This document shows positions 15,387 to 29,216 of a stretch of 64,000 nucleotides of DNA, piece by piece; positions within the stretch are counted from its first letter, which is position 1, and every line of letters starts with the position of its first letter. The stretch lies in NCBI GenBank assembly GCA_964247055.1, contig OZ176051.1:1426001-1490000 (forward strand). Reading direction: 5' to 3'. Origin of the DNA: Paragordius varius. Its lineage: Eukaryota; Nematomorpha. The position numbers were made by a program, and so were the translations under genes. The notes beneath the pieces were generated by a model, which was not told the DNA's origin, searched no databases, and was given only the letters and a program-made list of their open reading frames with translations.

Positions 15387-18300
15387 ATGGGATTTTTATT
15401 TTTTAAGCATGCAACAATTTTGAATAATTTTAAATATTTTCGGGACCATATTTTTATCAAAACGTTAAAAACAGTAGCCAAACCTGATAATATAACAAAT
15501 GCCAATGCTGACATAACTAAAATTAGAAATATTGGTATTTTTGAATTATAATAATAGGTATATTGGCGCATGTGGATGCAGGAAAAACCTCTACAACTGA
15601 GATGATGCTACATGCTTGTGGTAGGCTTAAGTCACCCGGACATGTTGATGATGGAAATACGGTTTTTATTTTATGATATTTAGTTTTAAATAAAAGTTTC
15701 CATATAATACACGGTTTTAAAAGATATTTACCAAGTTATAAAATACCTTCAAGCTTTGGAAAAAACATAACAATACATATTTAGCCAAATTGGTCCCTAA
15801 AATTGTATAAAATAATATATTAATAATAAATCACACACACACATTAATTTAAATTGGTTTTCTCCGAGAATAATATTAATTTTAAAAGAAAACATGTTAT
15901 ATCAATATTTATTATACACATAATTACGAACCGGCATAGAGTAGTCAACTTACCCAATTTGTAACGAAGCACAAATGCATGATTTGTATTCAATATTTAA
16001 TTTTGTTTTTGAAAAGTTTTATTTGATTAATGTGCTACTCACCGGTAGCCTTACTATGTTAATTTTATTCCTTTATAAATTTACATATATTCAAAACCCA
16101 TTGATTAAATTTTGGAATGGAAACTAGAATGAATGTTTGCCGTTTTTTAAATGGTGAAAAACACACTCAATTATATATAATGAATATTTCAAAAGTTATT
16201 TAGCGTGTTCAATATATATCAAATATTTAAGATTAGCGACACAAAAACTTGATGAGGATCTACGATTTATATCTTTTCTTTAATTTTCATTGCTTTTAGG
16301 TTACAGATTTTTTGGTTCAAGAACGGAACCGAGGGATCACAATTATGAGTTCTTGCGTTCAAATGTTTTGGAATGAACATCAAATTAACATTGTGGACAC
16401 CCCGGGTCACATCGATTTTAATTTTGAGGTTGAGCGAACTTTGCAAGTTATTGATGGAGCCATACTTCTTATAGATGCTTCATCTGGTAAGCGTTTTTTC
16501 CTAATAAATATAAAGTTAAAATTTTTTTACAGAATTTGCATTTTATCCATTTGAGTTAATAAATGATTTGAGAAACGATCATGCCTATATAAGGCGTGAA
16601 AATTATATTTTGATCTGCTGCGAAAGAAATACTAAATATTTATTTCCTTTTATAATGCTTTTTTCCAAAAATGGGGCTTAATTATATAAATATATAAACT
16701 CTTTATTTTTCACATCCTTAATTACACTAGACAACAAATTTTTCTGCCATTCGAGTTTTTTGCATTTTTGATATTTAATATCATTTTAACAGTTAATCTG
16801 AAATAAAAATCATAACTCGTTGGAAGAATTTTGTATAATTTAATTTTTTTGATTATGCGCCCTCTTTATCAAAATTTTACTAAAAAATGTTTTTCTTTGA
16901 AAATATACAAGTAATGCCCATTTGTAATATATCATTCGAAAGAGTATTAAAAACTCTATAAAACTAATATGTATTACATCGACAGTGAATATTGGACACA
17001 AAGAGCGACAAACGCGCGAAGCGAGAGCATTTTTTTAATTATTATATTTTTAAAACTAATGAATGAAAATAGCTCAAACTTTGTTTAGATGGAGATGAAT
17101 GTCCAAAAAAGATAACAAAAGAAAGTTTTTTTTGATTAAAACATTTTTAATTGCTTTTATGTCACTCAAAACAGCCATTTTTAAGTTTTTTGTTTTTTAA
17201 AAATTACCATCTCATCAATATTAATTTATTTTCTTTACAAGGCTGATAATTTCGAAAATTTAAAGATAAAAACAAAGTTTATGTATGTTTAATCTTTTAT
17301 AGCGATTATGTAATAAATTTACAGTTATAACTATGCATTTTAGTATCCACTAGGTAAAATATTTATGATAATAATAATTTTTATTAAAAAAGCAAACCAA
17401 AAGCTTTTCCAAATATTTTTTTTTAAATTAAATACTAATATCACCCTAATAATTATATTAAAATAATTTATAAAATTTTTAAATTAGTTTGTCTGTGAAA
17501 ATTCTTGACTTATTTAAGGATTGAAAATTTTGACCATTTAAATCCAAATAACGTTTACATCCGATTGATTTAAATGACTTAATACCATTTAAAAGATGCA
17601 GTTTTTTGCGCTTTTTCGAATGATATAAAATACATGGCTTCATATCTAAAACTTTAAATATTACTATATTTCGAGTTTAATGTTAAATCGGGGCCAAAAT
17701 TTATCGATAAACTCTAATATAAAAAAATTCTTCCATGTAAGACCAATTTTTCCTTTCAGATATAATAATTATGTACTTTAATGAAATAAATTTTAAATTT
17801 ACAAGAATGGCAGTTAAAAAAAGTTAAAATTTGTTGTCTAGTGTTATACATCAAAAATCATTTTTTTAAAATCGATTGCCTATTTTCTACCTTTTAAAAT
17901 AACCGCCCGTTTGTCTTGATATGAAATATATTTTTCATATGAATTTCTTATCAAAAATATCTTTGTTTTTTTATTCCCAAACCAAAGTTATCGCATTTTA
18001 TTATAATGAAAATTTAGATAATGCAAAAAGAATTTGCATAAAAATTATATTTTTTGCTTAGGAGTTGAATCCCAAACTCAATCAGTTTGGGAACAATTAA
18101 TGCGTTTCAAAATTCCAACAGTGTGTTACATTAATAAAATGGATATGTGTGGTGAAAATGAGCTCAAAACTACACTTCAAGATATTAGTGCATTATGTAG
18201 AAATTATAAAATAACCCCATTAATTACTCAAATTCCTCGCTTTTCTCACGATATTAATAAGCAAGCCAAACAATTTTGTGATGTTATTCCATTGAATTCA

Positions 18301-21300
18301 GGCACTGGTAGTATAATTTTATAGGTGTAAAATTTTTTTGAGTATATTTTGGTTTTAACCTAAATCAATGAATAGTAATGAAAAAAAAATACATTTTTTT
18401 ATATCTAAACGATCTATAAAACTTTTATTGATAATAATCGCAAACTATAAAAATATTTGAGATTTTAACACTTAAATATCGTAGTGGTTCATTTATATAA
18501 AAGGTTGTCTTTTCTATATACTTACAATATAAATAAATATTTAGAAAATAATGCTTATCTAATAGAAGCAGAAGAACACAAAAAAGAGCGCTGTGTTATG
18601 ATTGATACTTTGGCTGAAATAGATGATAACTTTTATGAACTACTAATGTCACGTGCTCTGCATGATAAAATAACCCTGGCTGAAATACAAAACGCTATTC
18701 AAGAAAACACGGCGCGATTGAAATGTTTACCAATCCTGTTTGGATCAAATTTCCCAAAAGCAGCAAAGTTATTAGTCCTTTTAATTCAGAGTTTTGGTAT
18801 AAGAATGGTTTTTACATTATATTTTTACTGTTTTCATTTAAGATCGAAAAATTTTCGCACAATTATAATTTTTTTAAAATATTTTCCAAAGGCATTAAAG
18901 GATATATTAAATGAGTTTGCTCTAAAAGTGGTTTCATAGCGTTTTTAGGTAATTTTATATATTTTTATACCCTTAAAAATATTTATTTATATGTAGCTCA
19001 ATAATGACATTTTTCATAAATTAAACTGGATATTTTATAGACAAATAATTTAAAAGTTTAATAATAAGCTATCATTAAGTGTTTCTCTATTTTTTCGCTT
19101 CTCTTTTCTAAAATATTTATAATAGCGATTTATATAATTATTAAACGAATTTTTTTAATGTTTTGGCAAGTGGTAAACATATTTTAATAATTATTAAATA
19201 TGCCCGAAAATTGATATATGTTTAATTTTTGTTTATAAAAGTATAAGAATATGTAATAAATAAAATCTACAATTCAAATTCACCCTAAAAATAAAATATG
19301 TGTTTTCGGGCTAATATAACTCATCATTAAAATATATATGGCATAGTTTATTTGTTTTAGTATTATATTAATTTTAAACAAAATCTTATTTTTTAAAAGG
19401 TAATTTTTGATTTTAAAAAACACATAATTTATTTTAGGGTGAATTTAAATTAGTAAAGGGTGAGTTTAAATTGTTTAAGGGTAAATTTAAATTGTTTTTT
19501 TGAACTGTAAATGGTATATTATATTTTGTGATTATATTATTTTTAATTAGTGTGCCGCCTTCAAAATTTATATGCCATTTGTTGGATGCGATTGTGACTT
19601 ACTTTCCTAACCCTCTCCAACTCAATGGTAATTTTTTAATTTTATTACATAAAAAAGTAAAAAACGAATTTTTTTGTAATGAATACCATATATTTTTAAT
19701 TTTTACCTAACCTATATGATTTATATTGTAAAATTTAAAATTAGGTGTGTTCCCATTTTTCCATTGCTTATTTTGTAACTTAAAACAATAAGTTTTACTA
19801 GCGAAAATCAAAGTTTTAAAATTTGGTTTTTTTAATAGAGAAATATTCGTCTTTTTTATCTTTTGGCTTTATTTTTAATTTTCTTTATAATAATATAACT
19901 TTTAAATAGAGGTATTATTAAATATTATTTCTTTTTATGCCTTGTGTTTTATAAAATTATATATATAGATAAGTATCTTGATATTGAATCATCTAATGGC
20001 GAAATATTCCCCCACGTAATAAATGAACTTAATCAAAGTCGCAATACATATTTTACCGTTTTTAAAATTTTGAATCACACACAGTATGGGTTGATTGCTT
20101 TCGTGAGAGTTTATTCGGGCACACTTTTTCGTGGTTCCCTTTACCAAAAAATTAATCGTGAAAACTTAACTCATTCTCAGTTAAATCTTAAAAAAGGTAT
20201 GGTTTTACGAAATTATTATATCTCTAAATTATTTGAGTTTAAAAGTGAAATAAAAATATGTGTTTGCTAACTAGAAAGACCTGAAAAGATTAATGAAATA
20301 TGGAATATACAAGGAGAGGCATTAGTTAAAACTGGTATAGTTATTTGAAATATTTTCTTTTGTAAATAATAACAGTAGAAAGACATAACATTATATGTAT
20401 ATATATAACGAATTTTTTTAATATAGATAAGAATATTTTTAAACCTTAAATTTTTTAATATAACTGATCAGTTAGAGTTAGAATTTTTGTAAAAATATCT
20501 TAGTTTCTTAATTTTATGTTTTGTCTTTTAATTTTTTTTACCGTGATTTTCATGACTTTAGAAGAGGCAAAATCCGGTTCTATTGTCGTCTTAAGTGGAT
20601 TAACGAAAGCACTTACTGGCGATATATATGTGACACAATTTCTCAACAATGTTTTAACCACAAAAACATCAATGGATCCGAATAAAAAAACGGACAAAAC
20701 ACCTGCAGACATAACCTTATCATTTATCAGTAAAATTATAATTTAAAATCATAGTTTTAAGATAATATTTTTAAATTTAACAAATTTGCTATGTAAAACT
20801 TTTAAAAATTACAAAAAAACTCAAAAAAGATTAAAATTTGATAAAATTACTATTTATTTATTCTTGATTTTTATATGTCGCCTATCGTTTTCTTTAGGTA
20901 TCAAAGAATATTGATTTACAGTATTTGAAATACATAAGTTTTTATGCCATTATTTATAACCAGATAGAATTTACAACAAAGAGCCTTATTTTCTTTATTT
21001 TTTCGTTTTTTTCCTGCCATTGGCCAATAATGTATTAAATAAAATAAACAATTCTTTCCAAATACTGTATATTCAAACTCAATCACTTAATTTCAAAAAA
21101 AACAAGGTTTATTTTTTTGCAAAAAATAGGACAAGTTTTCGAAGCGCACTCAACATATAAATCCCTGTATGTTCCTGAACCAATGTTTTTTTGTGAAGTC
21201 ACAGCACATAAACCCAGTGAACAACGGCAATTGGAAAATGCCTTAACTATTTTAGCCAAAGAAGATCCTAGTTTAAGGGTGAAATTAATTTAAATTGTTC

Positions 21301-24300
21301 ATAATAGTCAAATTTTTAAATAAAGTTTTATATTGTAAATCAATAAATGTTTAATTAAAATTTTGTTTGATAGCAAATATAAATTAATAATGTTTTAGCG
21401 ACAAAAACGTTATTTGATTTGTTTAAATAAACTAAGATTATTACATTGATGGAAAAAGAAAAATTGAAGATCGTTTAAATATATTATGTACAACAAAAAA
21501 TAAAATTTCTTCTAATATCTAAACATTAAATATGTTAAATTAAAAGTTTTTGTAGCCTCGAAAATAACTAGCTTTCCAATACCGTATTATTAATATTTTT
21601 AAAATTTTAAGAATTATTAAAATCAGTTTTAAAATTTTTAATTTAATTAACTCTCATATTTTGAGTATCCCTCATTATTTTTCATATTGGATGAATTTTT
21701 ATTCTTTTTTACAATACTATGGTTAGTTTTTGTTAATTACCAGAGTATATAGTGGTATCGATATTATTCTATGTTTGGCCTCACTTACCGGGATTGGCTT
21801 ATTTCTTTATGATTTTTAATAAATTAATTTTTTATAAAATTTCACGGATTAAATTGATTTTTAGTTAAAGATTATTCGTAAGCGACTATAATCGGCATTT
21901 ATTAAGCTATGCAATAAATTTATTCAATTTAACGAAATTTATTTAATTTTAATAAAATTTTTTTGTTAAAATCATATCATTAGTATATTACGCTATTATA
22001 TTGCATATTGAGTTGTTTACTCTGATTCTCGGAAGTTGATTTAAAATGTTTTTCATCCTAGCAAAAAATTTAAATAAATTTTGAAATTTTTGAAATAAGG
22101 TAAGTATTCCATCTATATCAAATTCCACAAATGTACCTCAAAATATTTCAGCCGCCAATACTGAGTCAAACATTTATAATTCAAACGAAAACTTTAACAG
22201 AATAAATTGTAATGATAATACAGTTGTGCTGAGTGGTTTAGGCGATCTACACATTCAAATCGTTAAAGATCGCTTACGGACTGAGTTCAATGGACTTCAA
22301 GCTTATCTTGGGCCTTTAAAGGTAGATTTTCAAAAAATTATGCCATAAAAATTATTTTTTGCTTCTCTAATAAAACCAAATAAAGTTTGAAAACTTTTCA
22401 GTGATATGTTATATATTGTCATATTAAAATGTGTATAATTGCATTTTTTGATAATTAAAATAATTAATTATGAGATGGACTATTGCCTTTGGATTGCATC
22501 TTGTTATGGAACTTAATCATTTTTTGATATAGAATATTATTATGAAATAGACAATTTTTGTTGATTCTTGTTTTAATAATTTTATGAATATAATATGTGT
22601 TTTGACCTTATTTTTAGGGCTAATTTAGACCAGAGCATTTTAAATTAAATATGAACTAATACTTTGGACTTTACAAGTAAAGGCACTTGCTATTTTTAAA
22701 CTTAAATTTTTAACAATTTTCATCTTATTCCCTGCTATTTATATATTGGTAATAAAAATATTTTTAATATTTATTTTTTACAATTGAATAACATATTAAT
22801 GAGGTCTTATTAGCTGTTTTGCGATTCGATAAGTTACATTACAATTGTTAAAATATAATTTGTTTACCCTAGGGCCTTTAATAATCCTGATCAATGCAGT
22901 AGTTATTACTTGTATCTGTTGTATTTCCTTGCCCACATTATATAATAAACACTATTTTGATTTCAAAGTTTGTTTAAGTCATGCAATAATTGCAGATATT
23001 TGGATGATATTTAGTATGCAAAATTGGTATGAAAAACATTTTTTAATTTTGTGGCTTTTTTGATTTATATATTTCCAATATGGGAAAATCATATTGATAT
23101 TTTATTAAATGTATATTGATTTTTTGTTATAAACTTAATATCAAGTCAACTTGAGTTGAGTTGTAGGTAATTATGATATTACGGTTTGATTACAAGGTTT
23201 TTTTTATAAAAAGGTATTTTTATTTTTTGTAGTCCAACAAATTTATAAATATTGGATGTAGTCATGTTTACCGGTTTTTTGGTAAAAAACATTAAATTTT
23301 GAAAAAAAATCAATTATTTATTTTTATATTGTCCGTCGTCTTCTACACATCGCCCATCTCTCAGGTGATTTGTGAATACCATCCCAGAAAAACAGATTGT
23401 CGTTTGCGGCAAACCATTTATTAAGCCATTTTCCAACGTCCTCGAAATAATTCCCCCTCTTGGATGTATCCCATTGATGCGTACATGTATTATTCAGATG
23501 GCGCCATATTAGACATCAGCGGATGCGAAAGAAATTCCCATCGAAGCAATTTCCAATTCTTTTAATAGTTTTGCTGTGTGAGACGGAGCATTGTCATCAA
23601 AATCACTTTGCCATGTCTTTTGGTCCATTCCGGTCGTTTTTCAATTAATACATGGTTTTAATTAATTATTAGTTTGGCGATAGCGTTGTTTTTAACTGTA
23701 AAAGTTCATGAAACACCAGAGATTATCTTTTTGCTGGATCTATTCGGCCATGATGTTGATAAACCGACTTGGCAAGGTTAAAGCCACTTCACTTCTCATA
23801 ACTTGTCACAATTTAATTTAAAAATTTTGCTTTTGTGACTCTGAAGCAGTATTTCACAAGTAATTTTTCGATTTGCCTTCGTTTAAATTGTGTTGGACTC
23901 ATTGACTTTATTGGCCTCTTTAATTGCTTGTATATTCTGCATGTTGCCGCCGAGTTTTAGTTGGTCTATCTAACTCTTGCACGTTATCGTTTTCGCGTTC
24001 TGTGGTTTACCGCGCCCATTCTTTATATTAAAATCACAACTTTTAAATTTTCTAAATTTGATAGAGTATGTTGACCATATGTTTCACCAACAAACGAAAG
24101 CTTTCAACAGTCTTCTTTTCTGATGAAATTATAAAAGCAATGTTACAGGCTTAATATTTAATAATTATTGAATGATAAAAACAAGACGCTAATATTTGGC
24201 GAACACAGTGAGTTAGTAGTTTAATGTCAGACGAACAAAATGGGGTCTGTATCAAATTAATCGTCTGCGTATTTTTGTTGACGTCTTCTCTTAGTTAAAC

Positions 24301-27300
24301 CGGTAGAGACTAATGACTACATCTTTTCGTAAACTCTAAATATAAAAATAATACTAGTTTTTTATTCAAATAAATAAATTAATTTATTTGCTTTTTTATA
24401 CATTATTCCATTTTTATAAATATATAGATATCAAATCATGTAATAACATTATTCTTATAAGGTCATATATAGGTTATATTATCTCTACCTAAATTATGCA
24501 AGATTGGTGTTTATCAAAGATTTTCAATATTTCATCATAATTTTAATTAATGAATTTTACAAAAGGTTTTTTACCTTTTGAGTGTGATAAAATTTGATTT
24601 GATATAAATAGATTTAATCTCTAGCCATTTTTTTATTACACTAATCCAAAATTAAACTTTAATTATTTTTGAGATGGGTTAATACCTTTATTTTAACCAT
24701 TTTTATATCATTTTTGATTGATATAAATAGATTCCATATATGAGAAGAAAAATTGTGTTACCAAATATATATGTTTTAAAGTGTTTTCTTTCCTTTAGAC
24801 TTGTTTTATTACCACACTTTTTTCTCTCTAAACATTTTCTAAAGCAAACAGCCAAATAAGTTATTATACCTGCCAATTTTTATTTTTTTGAAAAAAACTT
24901 TTCATAATAAAAATTACCATGTCCACAACAGTAATATTAATAAGACATGGAGAAAGAGGGCCAGAAAAAGAAATTCCAAACATTCCCCCAGGATTAATCA
25001 ACTACCTTTTCCCATTGGGTCTTAAGGAATTGACTGCGCTAGGGTTCGAAAAAATGTTTAAACTCGGTCAAAACATTAAAAATGACATTTTGGTGCAAAA
25101 ACATTTAAGTAAAAACGATATCATAGCTTACTCCAGTCCTGTGAATCGTTCAATTAAATCAACTGAAGCATTGATTTTGGGGCTTTTGACAGAAAAATCT
25201 TTCAGACCTGTCTCGCATCATGCCAATGTAAATCTCTCCCAGAAGAAAATGGGTAAACCCATATATTCAAAACCTAAAACTATTACAATAAACACTCATA
25301 AAACCATACCTTGGTTATCCCCCATAACTGGGAATCAAGAATTAAAGTTTATGTTGCTCAATCATTTAGCAAACTGTCCTTCAGTTCTTGAAGTTTTAGG
25401 CCAACTTTATCCCATCCTCAATTCGGTTTGGATGAAAGCATTTGGCACACAATTGCTGCTACCTTGCCCTACTTCCCCTCATACGGGAATGAAACCTTGT
25501 GATTTTTTGCGACTTTTTTATTTGGCCGATGGTATTCTTTGCATCAATCATGCCTTACCCAAAAAGAAAACAGTCAACTATTTCCATACAAAATTTTCTC
25601 AAAGCAAATGGCTTTTTGATGATAGGATAGTTAGGGCTTGTAATACACTTGTTCAAACTATCTTCAAATATATGTTACCGGAACGTGATGATTCATTTTT
25701 TTGTAATTATCAATTTTCTTCTCCGACGCTCTTTTTGTCTCACATCCTTGATTCATTTATGGTTAAACTTCAATCTTTCTTCAGTCAACGAAAGTATTTG
25801 GACAAAATTATTGTTCTAGGGAGTCACGATCATATGTTAACTGCCGTTTTTACCTGGTTGGGCTTAAATAACCACATTTCGTATCATCAACAGTATAGAC
25901 CGGGTTATGGGTCAACTATAATATTTCAAAGGCATGTGCCTAAAAGGCATTTTAATTCCTCTAAAAACAAAAATTCTCCCTTATTTCACATATTTTACAC
26001 TTTTGATTACGATAAATCGTTCATCAAATTGTAGGCAATGTTAAATAATTGTTGTTACTAAAAACAAACGTTAAAATCTACAACCTGTACTTTATATTTT
26101 ATGTGAACGTTATCCGCATATTTAATTTAAAATGCTAAATATTAACAGTGTACTTTACCAAATATATACGTGTTTTTGTAATTTTTTCATGCTTTTAAAT
26201 AAAAATAAATGTACAATTACAATTATCTTTATTGTATTTGTAGATAATATTTATTCAATATGTAATAGACTCATTGTTTTTGGTTTTGATCAAAAAATGG
26301 GATTTTTATTTATATAACTACTTTTTCCCTGCAAAATTGTATAATTATACTAGCCAAATTTTTATCTTCAATTATATTATTATTGTAGGCCTCTTGGAAT
26401 TGAGCTTTTGATAAATACTTTGGATGTTATTTTTTCAAATAATGTCTTTTATTTCTAAATATAGTCGAAAATTAGTTATTGGCTATCCCAAAAAATAATA
26501 TAAAAATTTTTCTGAGTTAAAAAGTAACTGGTTTCATTTTAGATAAAATTTAAGTAAAATTTTGAAAAACTGTCGCCCTATACTATTTATATGTAAATTA
26601 CCTAAAATATATACAGGTTTTCTGTTATAAATTATGAAGTTTTTAAAATTGGGTGGATTCTTCGATGTCATATAAAACATACAAATGACCATACTTTTTT
26701 TAAACCAATACCCATATAAGGAACGCTGTGCGTAGCATAAAAAACTCTCTCTATATTTATCAACTTCAATCAAGTTATAACTTTGAATTAGGACACCTTA
26801 TTAAAAATAGAAAAAATGCATGAGCTAATTATACAGGCGCTGTTTGTTTTTAAAAGTAGGGGTCAACTAGTACGAAAAAGTATGGTTTATTTTTTTCAAA
26901 ATATATTTTTAATAATAATGTTATTTATAGAATATAAGCCTTTCTCCCGGACTATATTATCCATTAAATTGTATCACAACACCTATATTTTTATCATTTT
27001 GAAATATACATTTTTATAAGATATAAAAAGATGTTAAATAATATCCACTTTTTGACTTAATATTGGTGTGGTAACAATAATGGATTTATAAATAGTTTGA
27101 TATAAATAACCAACAAATAATAGGGTTATAAATTATTTTAGCGCAGTTATTTTTAAACTTTCTAATTATAATGTTTAACTTATATTCCTATCGTGTTTTT
27201 TATAGGTTAATTACAAAGAAATGATACATGAACCAACGCGTGTAAAACACACAATCCATAAATTAGTAAATGGTCGTAAAATATTTTTTGGTCTTGATCT

Positions 27301-29216
27301 CGAGTTGTATTCAACCTACAATGATACGGTTGAAATGGACCTTGATATTTTTCTAAACGATATAGATTCAAAATCCATGTTAGGACAGGATAATCAAAAT
27401 TTTAAGCACATTGAAGTGGTTCATAGCCGTGAAAATAATTTAACTCAGGTTATTTCTTCTTGAATAATATCAATGAGTATAATTTCAAAAACATACATTT
27501 AAAAATATTTCGATCGACATTTTAGGTCCCAGAAAAAATTATAAATGCGATTGAAAAGGGTATGCGAAATGTATTTACCTTTGGAGGCCCAATTCAAGGA
27601 AGTCCGATTATACACACGGGCATTAAATTACACGGCTTAACCTGTTTTACAGGTTTTTTTTACATATTTCAATTTCGATTTCCATTTTAGGTAATAACAG
27701 CAATCCTGCAAATAACTTCAATTTTATTGCGCCTCAAATCCAATCTCAAACGTTGCAAGAGGCTATTTGTGACCATCTTATCTCACCCTGTTTGCATATG
27801 CTGTCAAGTATGGCATTTAATTCACAGGTAAGGCAAATTTAACTTATCAAAATTTTTTCCTGAAATAAATGGGCACATCTTCTCAGTTTGAGTAAAATTT
27901 GGGAAAAAAGCGTAGTTCTAAAGTAAAAAAATAGTAATATTTAATAAGTAAAAAGTTATTTTTAAAGTCAACAACCATATTTTTTATCAGTATTTTTAAT
28001 ACGAGGACAGTTTAATATGGGTTATATAAAATTAAAAGTTTAATATGGCTGGCTTCATAAAGATAATTGACATTTTATTAAGTTTCGGTTGAAATAAAAA
28101 AATGTTTAAATTACGTCTTATATTTCAATATATTACTACTGTAAGACATATTTTTAATCGACTAAATATATGCAAATTATATTTAGGAAAATGCAGCAAA
28201 CATGTTTCCTAATGTAACCTTGTTAGAACCTTATGTTTTAGCCTCTATCTGCAAAATCCCAACAAACAGTCTTTCCATCTTGTTGTCAAATCTAAAGCAA
28301 AAAAGATGCAACCATTTCAAATTTAATACTTCCACAGGTTTTTTCCACTAAATAATAATTTTAATGAATTTTTAACAAAAACTGAAAGCTTTTTTTGCGT
28401 TAATAAAGCATATATAAAACATTAAAACCCAAATAATCAGTATAATAATTTGCAGTTATATTTATATTAATTACGTAATTAGTAACTAAATTTTAATTTA
28501 CGCCTTTTTCAAATACATATATCAATAATTTAGCATATTATTTATCACGGAATAACGGATTTTTACGTGAATATTTACAAGTTTCTAGATTTAAAAATAT
28601 ATGAGGTGTAATAATTTATTCAAAAAATACTTAATATTTGGTTGGTTCAATCTAAAAATACCTATAAATATATAATTTATCCAAATATTTGACCAAAAAA
28701 ATTAACAATTTAATTCATCGTTTCATTACCTTCTAATATAAAATTACTATTATTATAAAATAATCATACCAACTTCCAATTATAATGTGAAAACTAATTA
28801 AAATCAATTGATTTCTCATACTATAATTAATTTAATCTTTTGATATTTTAGAAATAAGTGTTACTTGTTATAACCTTTGATCTAAAGACGATTGACAAAT
28901 GCTATCTCTTAAGTTTTTATTTGTAAAGTTTTTTTTACCAAAGATATCCTTTAATTTGATTATCTAATTTTGGCCAAAACAATATAAAAATAGGACCCTG
29001 AGAAGATTTTGAAAAAATTGGAAAACATTTTTTCATTCCGTTTAAAAAATTAAGGACTATGTTTTATATATAGCAAATGAAAACTTTTACGATTTAAAAG
29101 CCATCATACCATTGATTGAAATGGCCGATTTTTCGAACGTTTTGCGCAACCTGACATCTGGCAAAGCATGGTTCAAAATGAAATTATTGACCTATCATCC
29201 TGTTGCGAAATACTGA
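15387..29216 (+). CDS. GFM2: Mitochondrial ribosome-releasing factor 2 (EF-G2), complete
   Basis: Sixteen exons: 15387-15534, 15558-15661, 16300-16486, 18062-18307, 18485-18767, 19551-19627, 19969-20196, 20275-20334, 20562-20729, 21130-21278, 22100-22321, 27206-27448, 27526-27652, 27691-27827, 28187-28337, 29074-29216; all phases agree; 890 aa (human 779). This GTPase recycles mitochondrial ribosomes with RRF. Visible motifs: G1 AHVDAGKT, switch RNRGITI, G3 DTPGH, G4 NKMD, later [15 protein letters not shown] and C-terminal NLTSGKAWF. The basic, hydrophobic N-terminus fits a mitochondrial presequence. The first intron is 23 nt; others reach 4884 nt. Introns contain a CACTA-like element, a MITE, a mariner and the acid phosphatase gene. 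The donor at 18768 was chosen over one about 45 bp downstream because it best matches EF-G and keeps phase. The link 18307/18485 is the least certain. Confidence 0.93.
16725..17843 (+). mobile_element. Non-autonomous CACTA-like element, copy 2
   Basis: The 1119-bp element begins CACTAGACAACAAATTTTT and ends AAAATTTGTTGTCTAGTG, with TTA on both flanks (16722-16724, 17844-17846). It aligns end to end with copy 1 at 5517-6641 with few differences, including the short GC-rich landmark AACGCGCGAAGCGAGAGC. It lies in the third GFM2 intron, in the sense orientation. It encodes no transposase. Confidence 0.82.
19266..19514 (-). mobile_element. MITE family 2, copy D
   Basis: Its right side carries three units of the type GGGTGAATTTAAATT and then GAACTGTAAATGG next to TA; the left end has AATTCAAATTCACCC in the opposite direction. 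The reverse complement aligns with copy E at 49959-50203, including the middle block with AATAAACTATG and AATGATGA. It lies in a GFM2 intron and ends about 35 bp before the exon at 19551. Confidence 0.7.
23256..24332 (-). mobile_element. Decayed mariner/Tc1 element
   Basis: Terminal inverted repeats share GATGTAGTCAT and TACCGGTTT (23255-23280 and 24297-24332). Minus-strand translation between them shows mariner transposase pieces: [17 protein letters not shown] with the catalytic-region Asp, [16 protein letters not shown] in another frame (compare HPPYSPDLAPSD), and [16 protein letters not shown] at the C-terminus. The frame is broken by shifts and stops, so it is inactive. It lies in the large GFM2 intron, antisense, upstream of the nested phosphatase gene. 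Confidence 0.85.
24919..26034 (+). CDS. Histidine acid phosphatase, intronless, nested in a GFM2 intron
   Basis: A single 371-aa open frame. RHGERGP at residues 9-15 holds the phosphate-binding Arg and the nucleophilic His10; [10 protein letters not shown] supplies the conserved second Arg region; GSHDHM holds the His303-Asp304 acid pair. This order defines the branch-2 histidine phosphatases, which hydrolyse phosphomonoesters. There is no N-terminal signal peptide: the catalytic motif starts at residue 9, unlike secreted or lysosomal members, so a cytosolic enzyme is likely. It lies on the same strand as GFM2 within the 22322-27205 intron. The lack of introns, when all neighbours have them, suggests a retrocopy or a naturally intronless gene. 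A poly(A)-like AAATAAA lies about 160 bp downstream. Confidence 0.88.
   Translation: MSTTVILIRHGERGPEKEIPNIPPGLINYLFPLGLKELTALGFEKMFKLGQNIKNDILVQKHLSKNDIIAYSSPVNRSIKSTEALILGLLTEKSFRPVSHHANVNLSQKKMGKPIYSKPKTITINTHKTIPWLSPITGNQELKFMLLNHLANCPSVLEVLGQLYPILNSVWMKAFGTQLLLPCPTSPHTGMKPCDFLRLFYLADGILCINHALPKKKTVNYFHTKFSQSKWLFDDRIVRACNTLVQTIFKYMLPERDDSFFCNYQFSSPTLFLSHILDSFMVKLQSFFSQRKYLDKIIVLGSHDHMLTAVFTWLGLNNHISYHQQYRPGYGSTIIFQRHVPKRHFNSSKNKNSPLFHIFYTFDYDKSFIKL

Noticed and set aside
15365-15571. Minus-strand hydrophobic open frame upstream of SNX17
   Set aside because: It overlaps the first GFM2 exons on the other strand; the GFM2 frame continues through matching introns and the SNX17 start at 15331 is unambiguous.
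15828-15842. CACACACA run as a telomere or origin signal
   Set aside because: It is too short, and there is no TTAGGG-type repeat or other chromosome-end feature in the window.
18308-18324. A 17-nt segment GTAGTATAATTTTATAG as an ultra-short GFM2 intron
   Set aside because: Splicing it leads straight to a stop; using the same donor with the acceptor at 18483-18484 keeps the EF-G frame.
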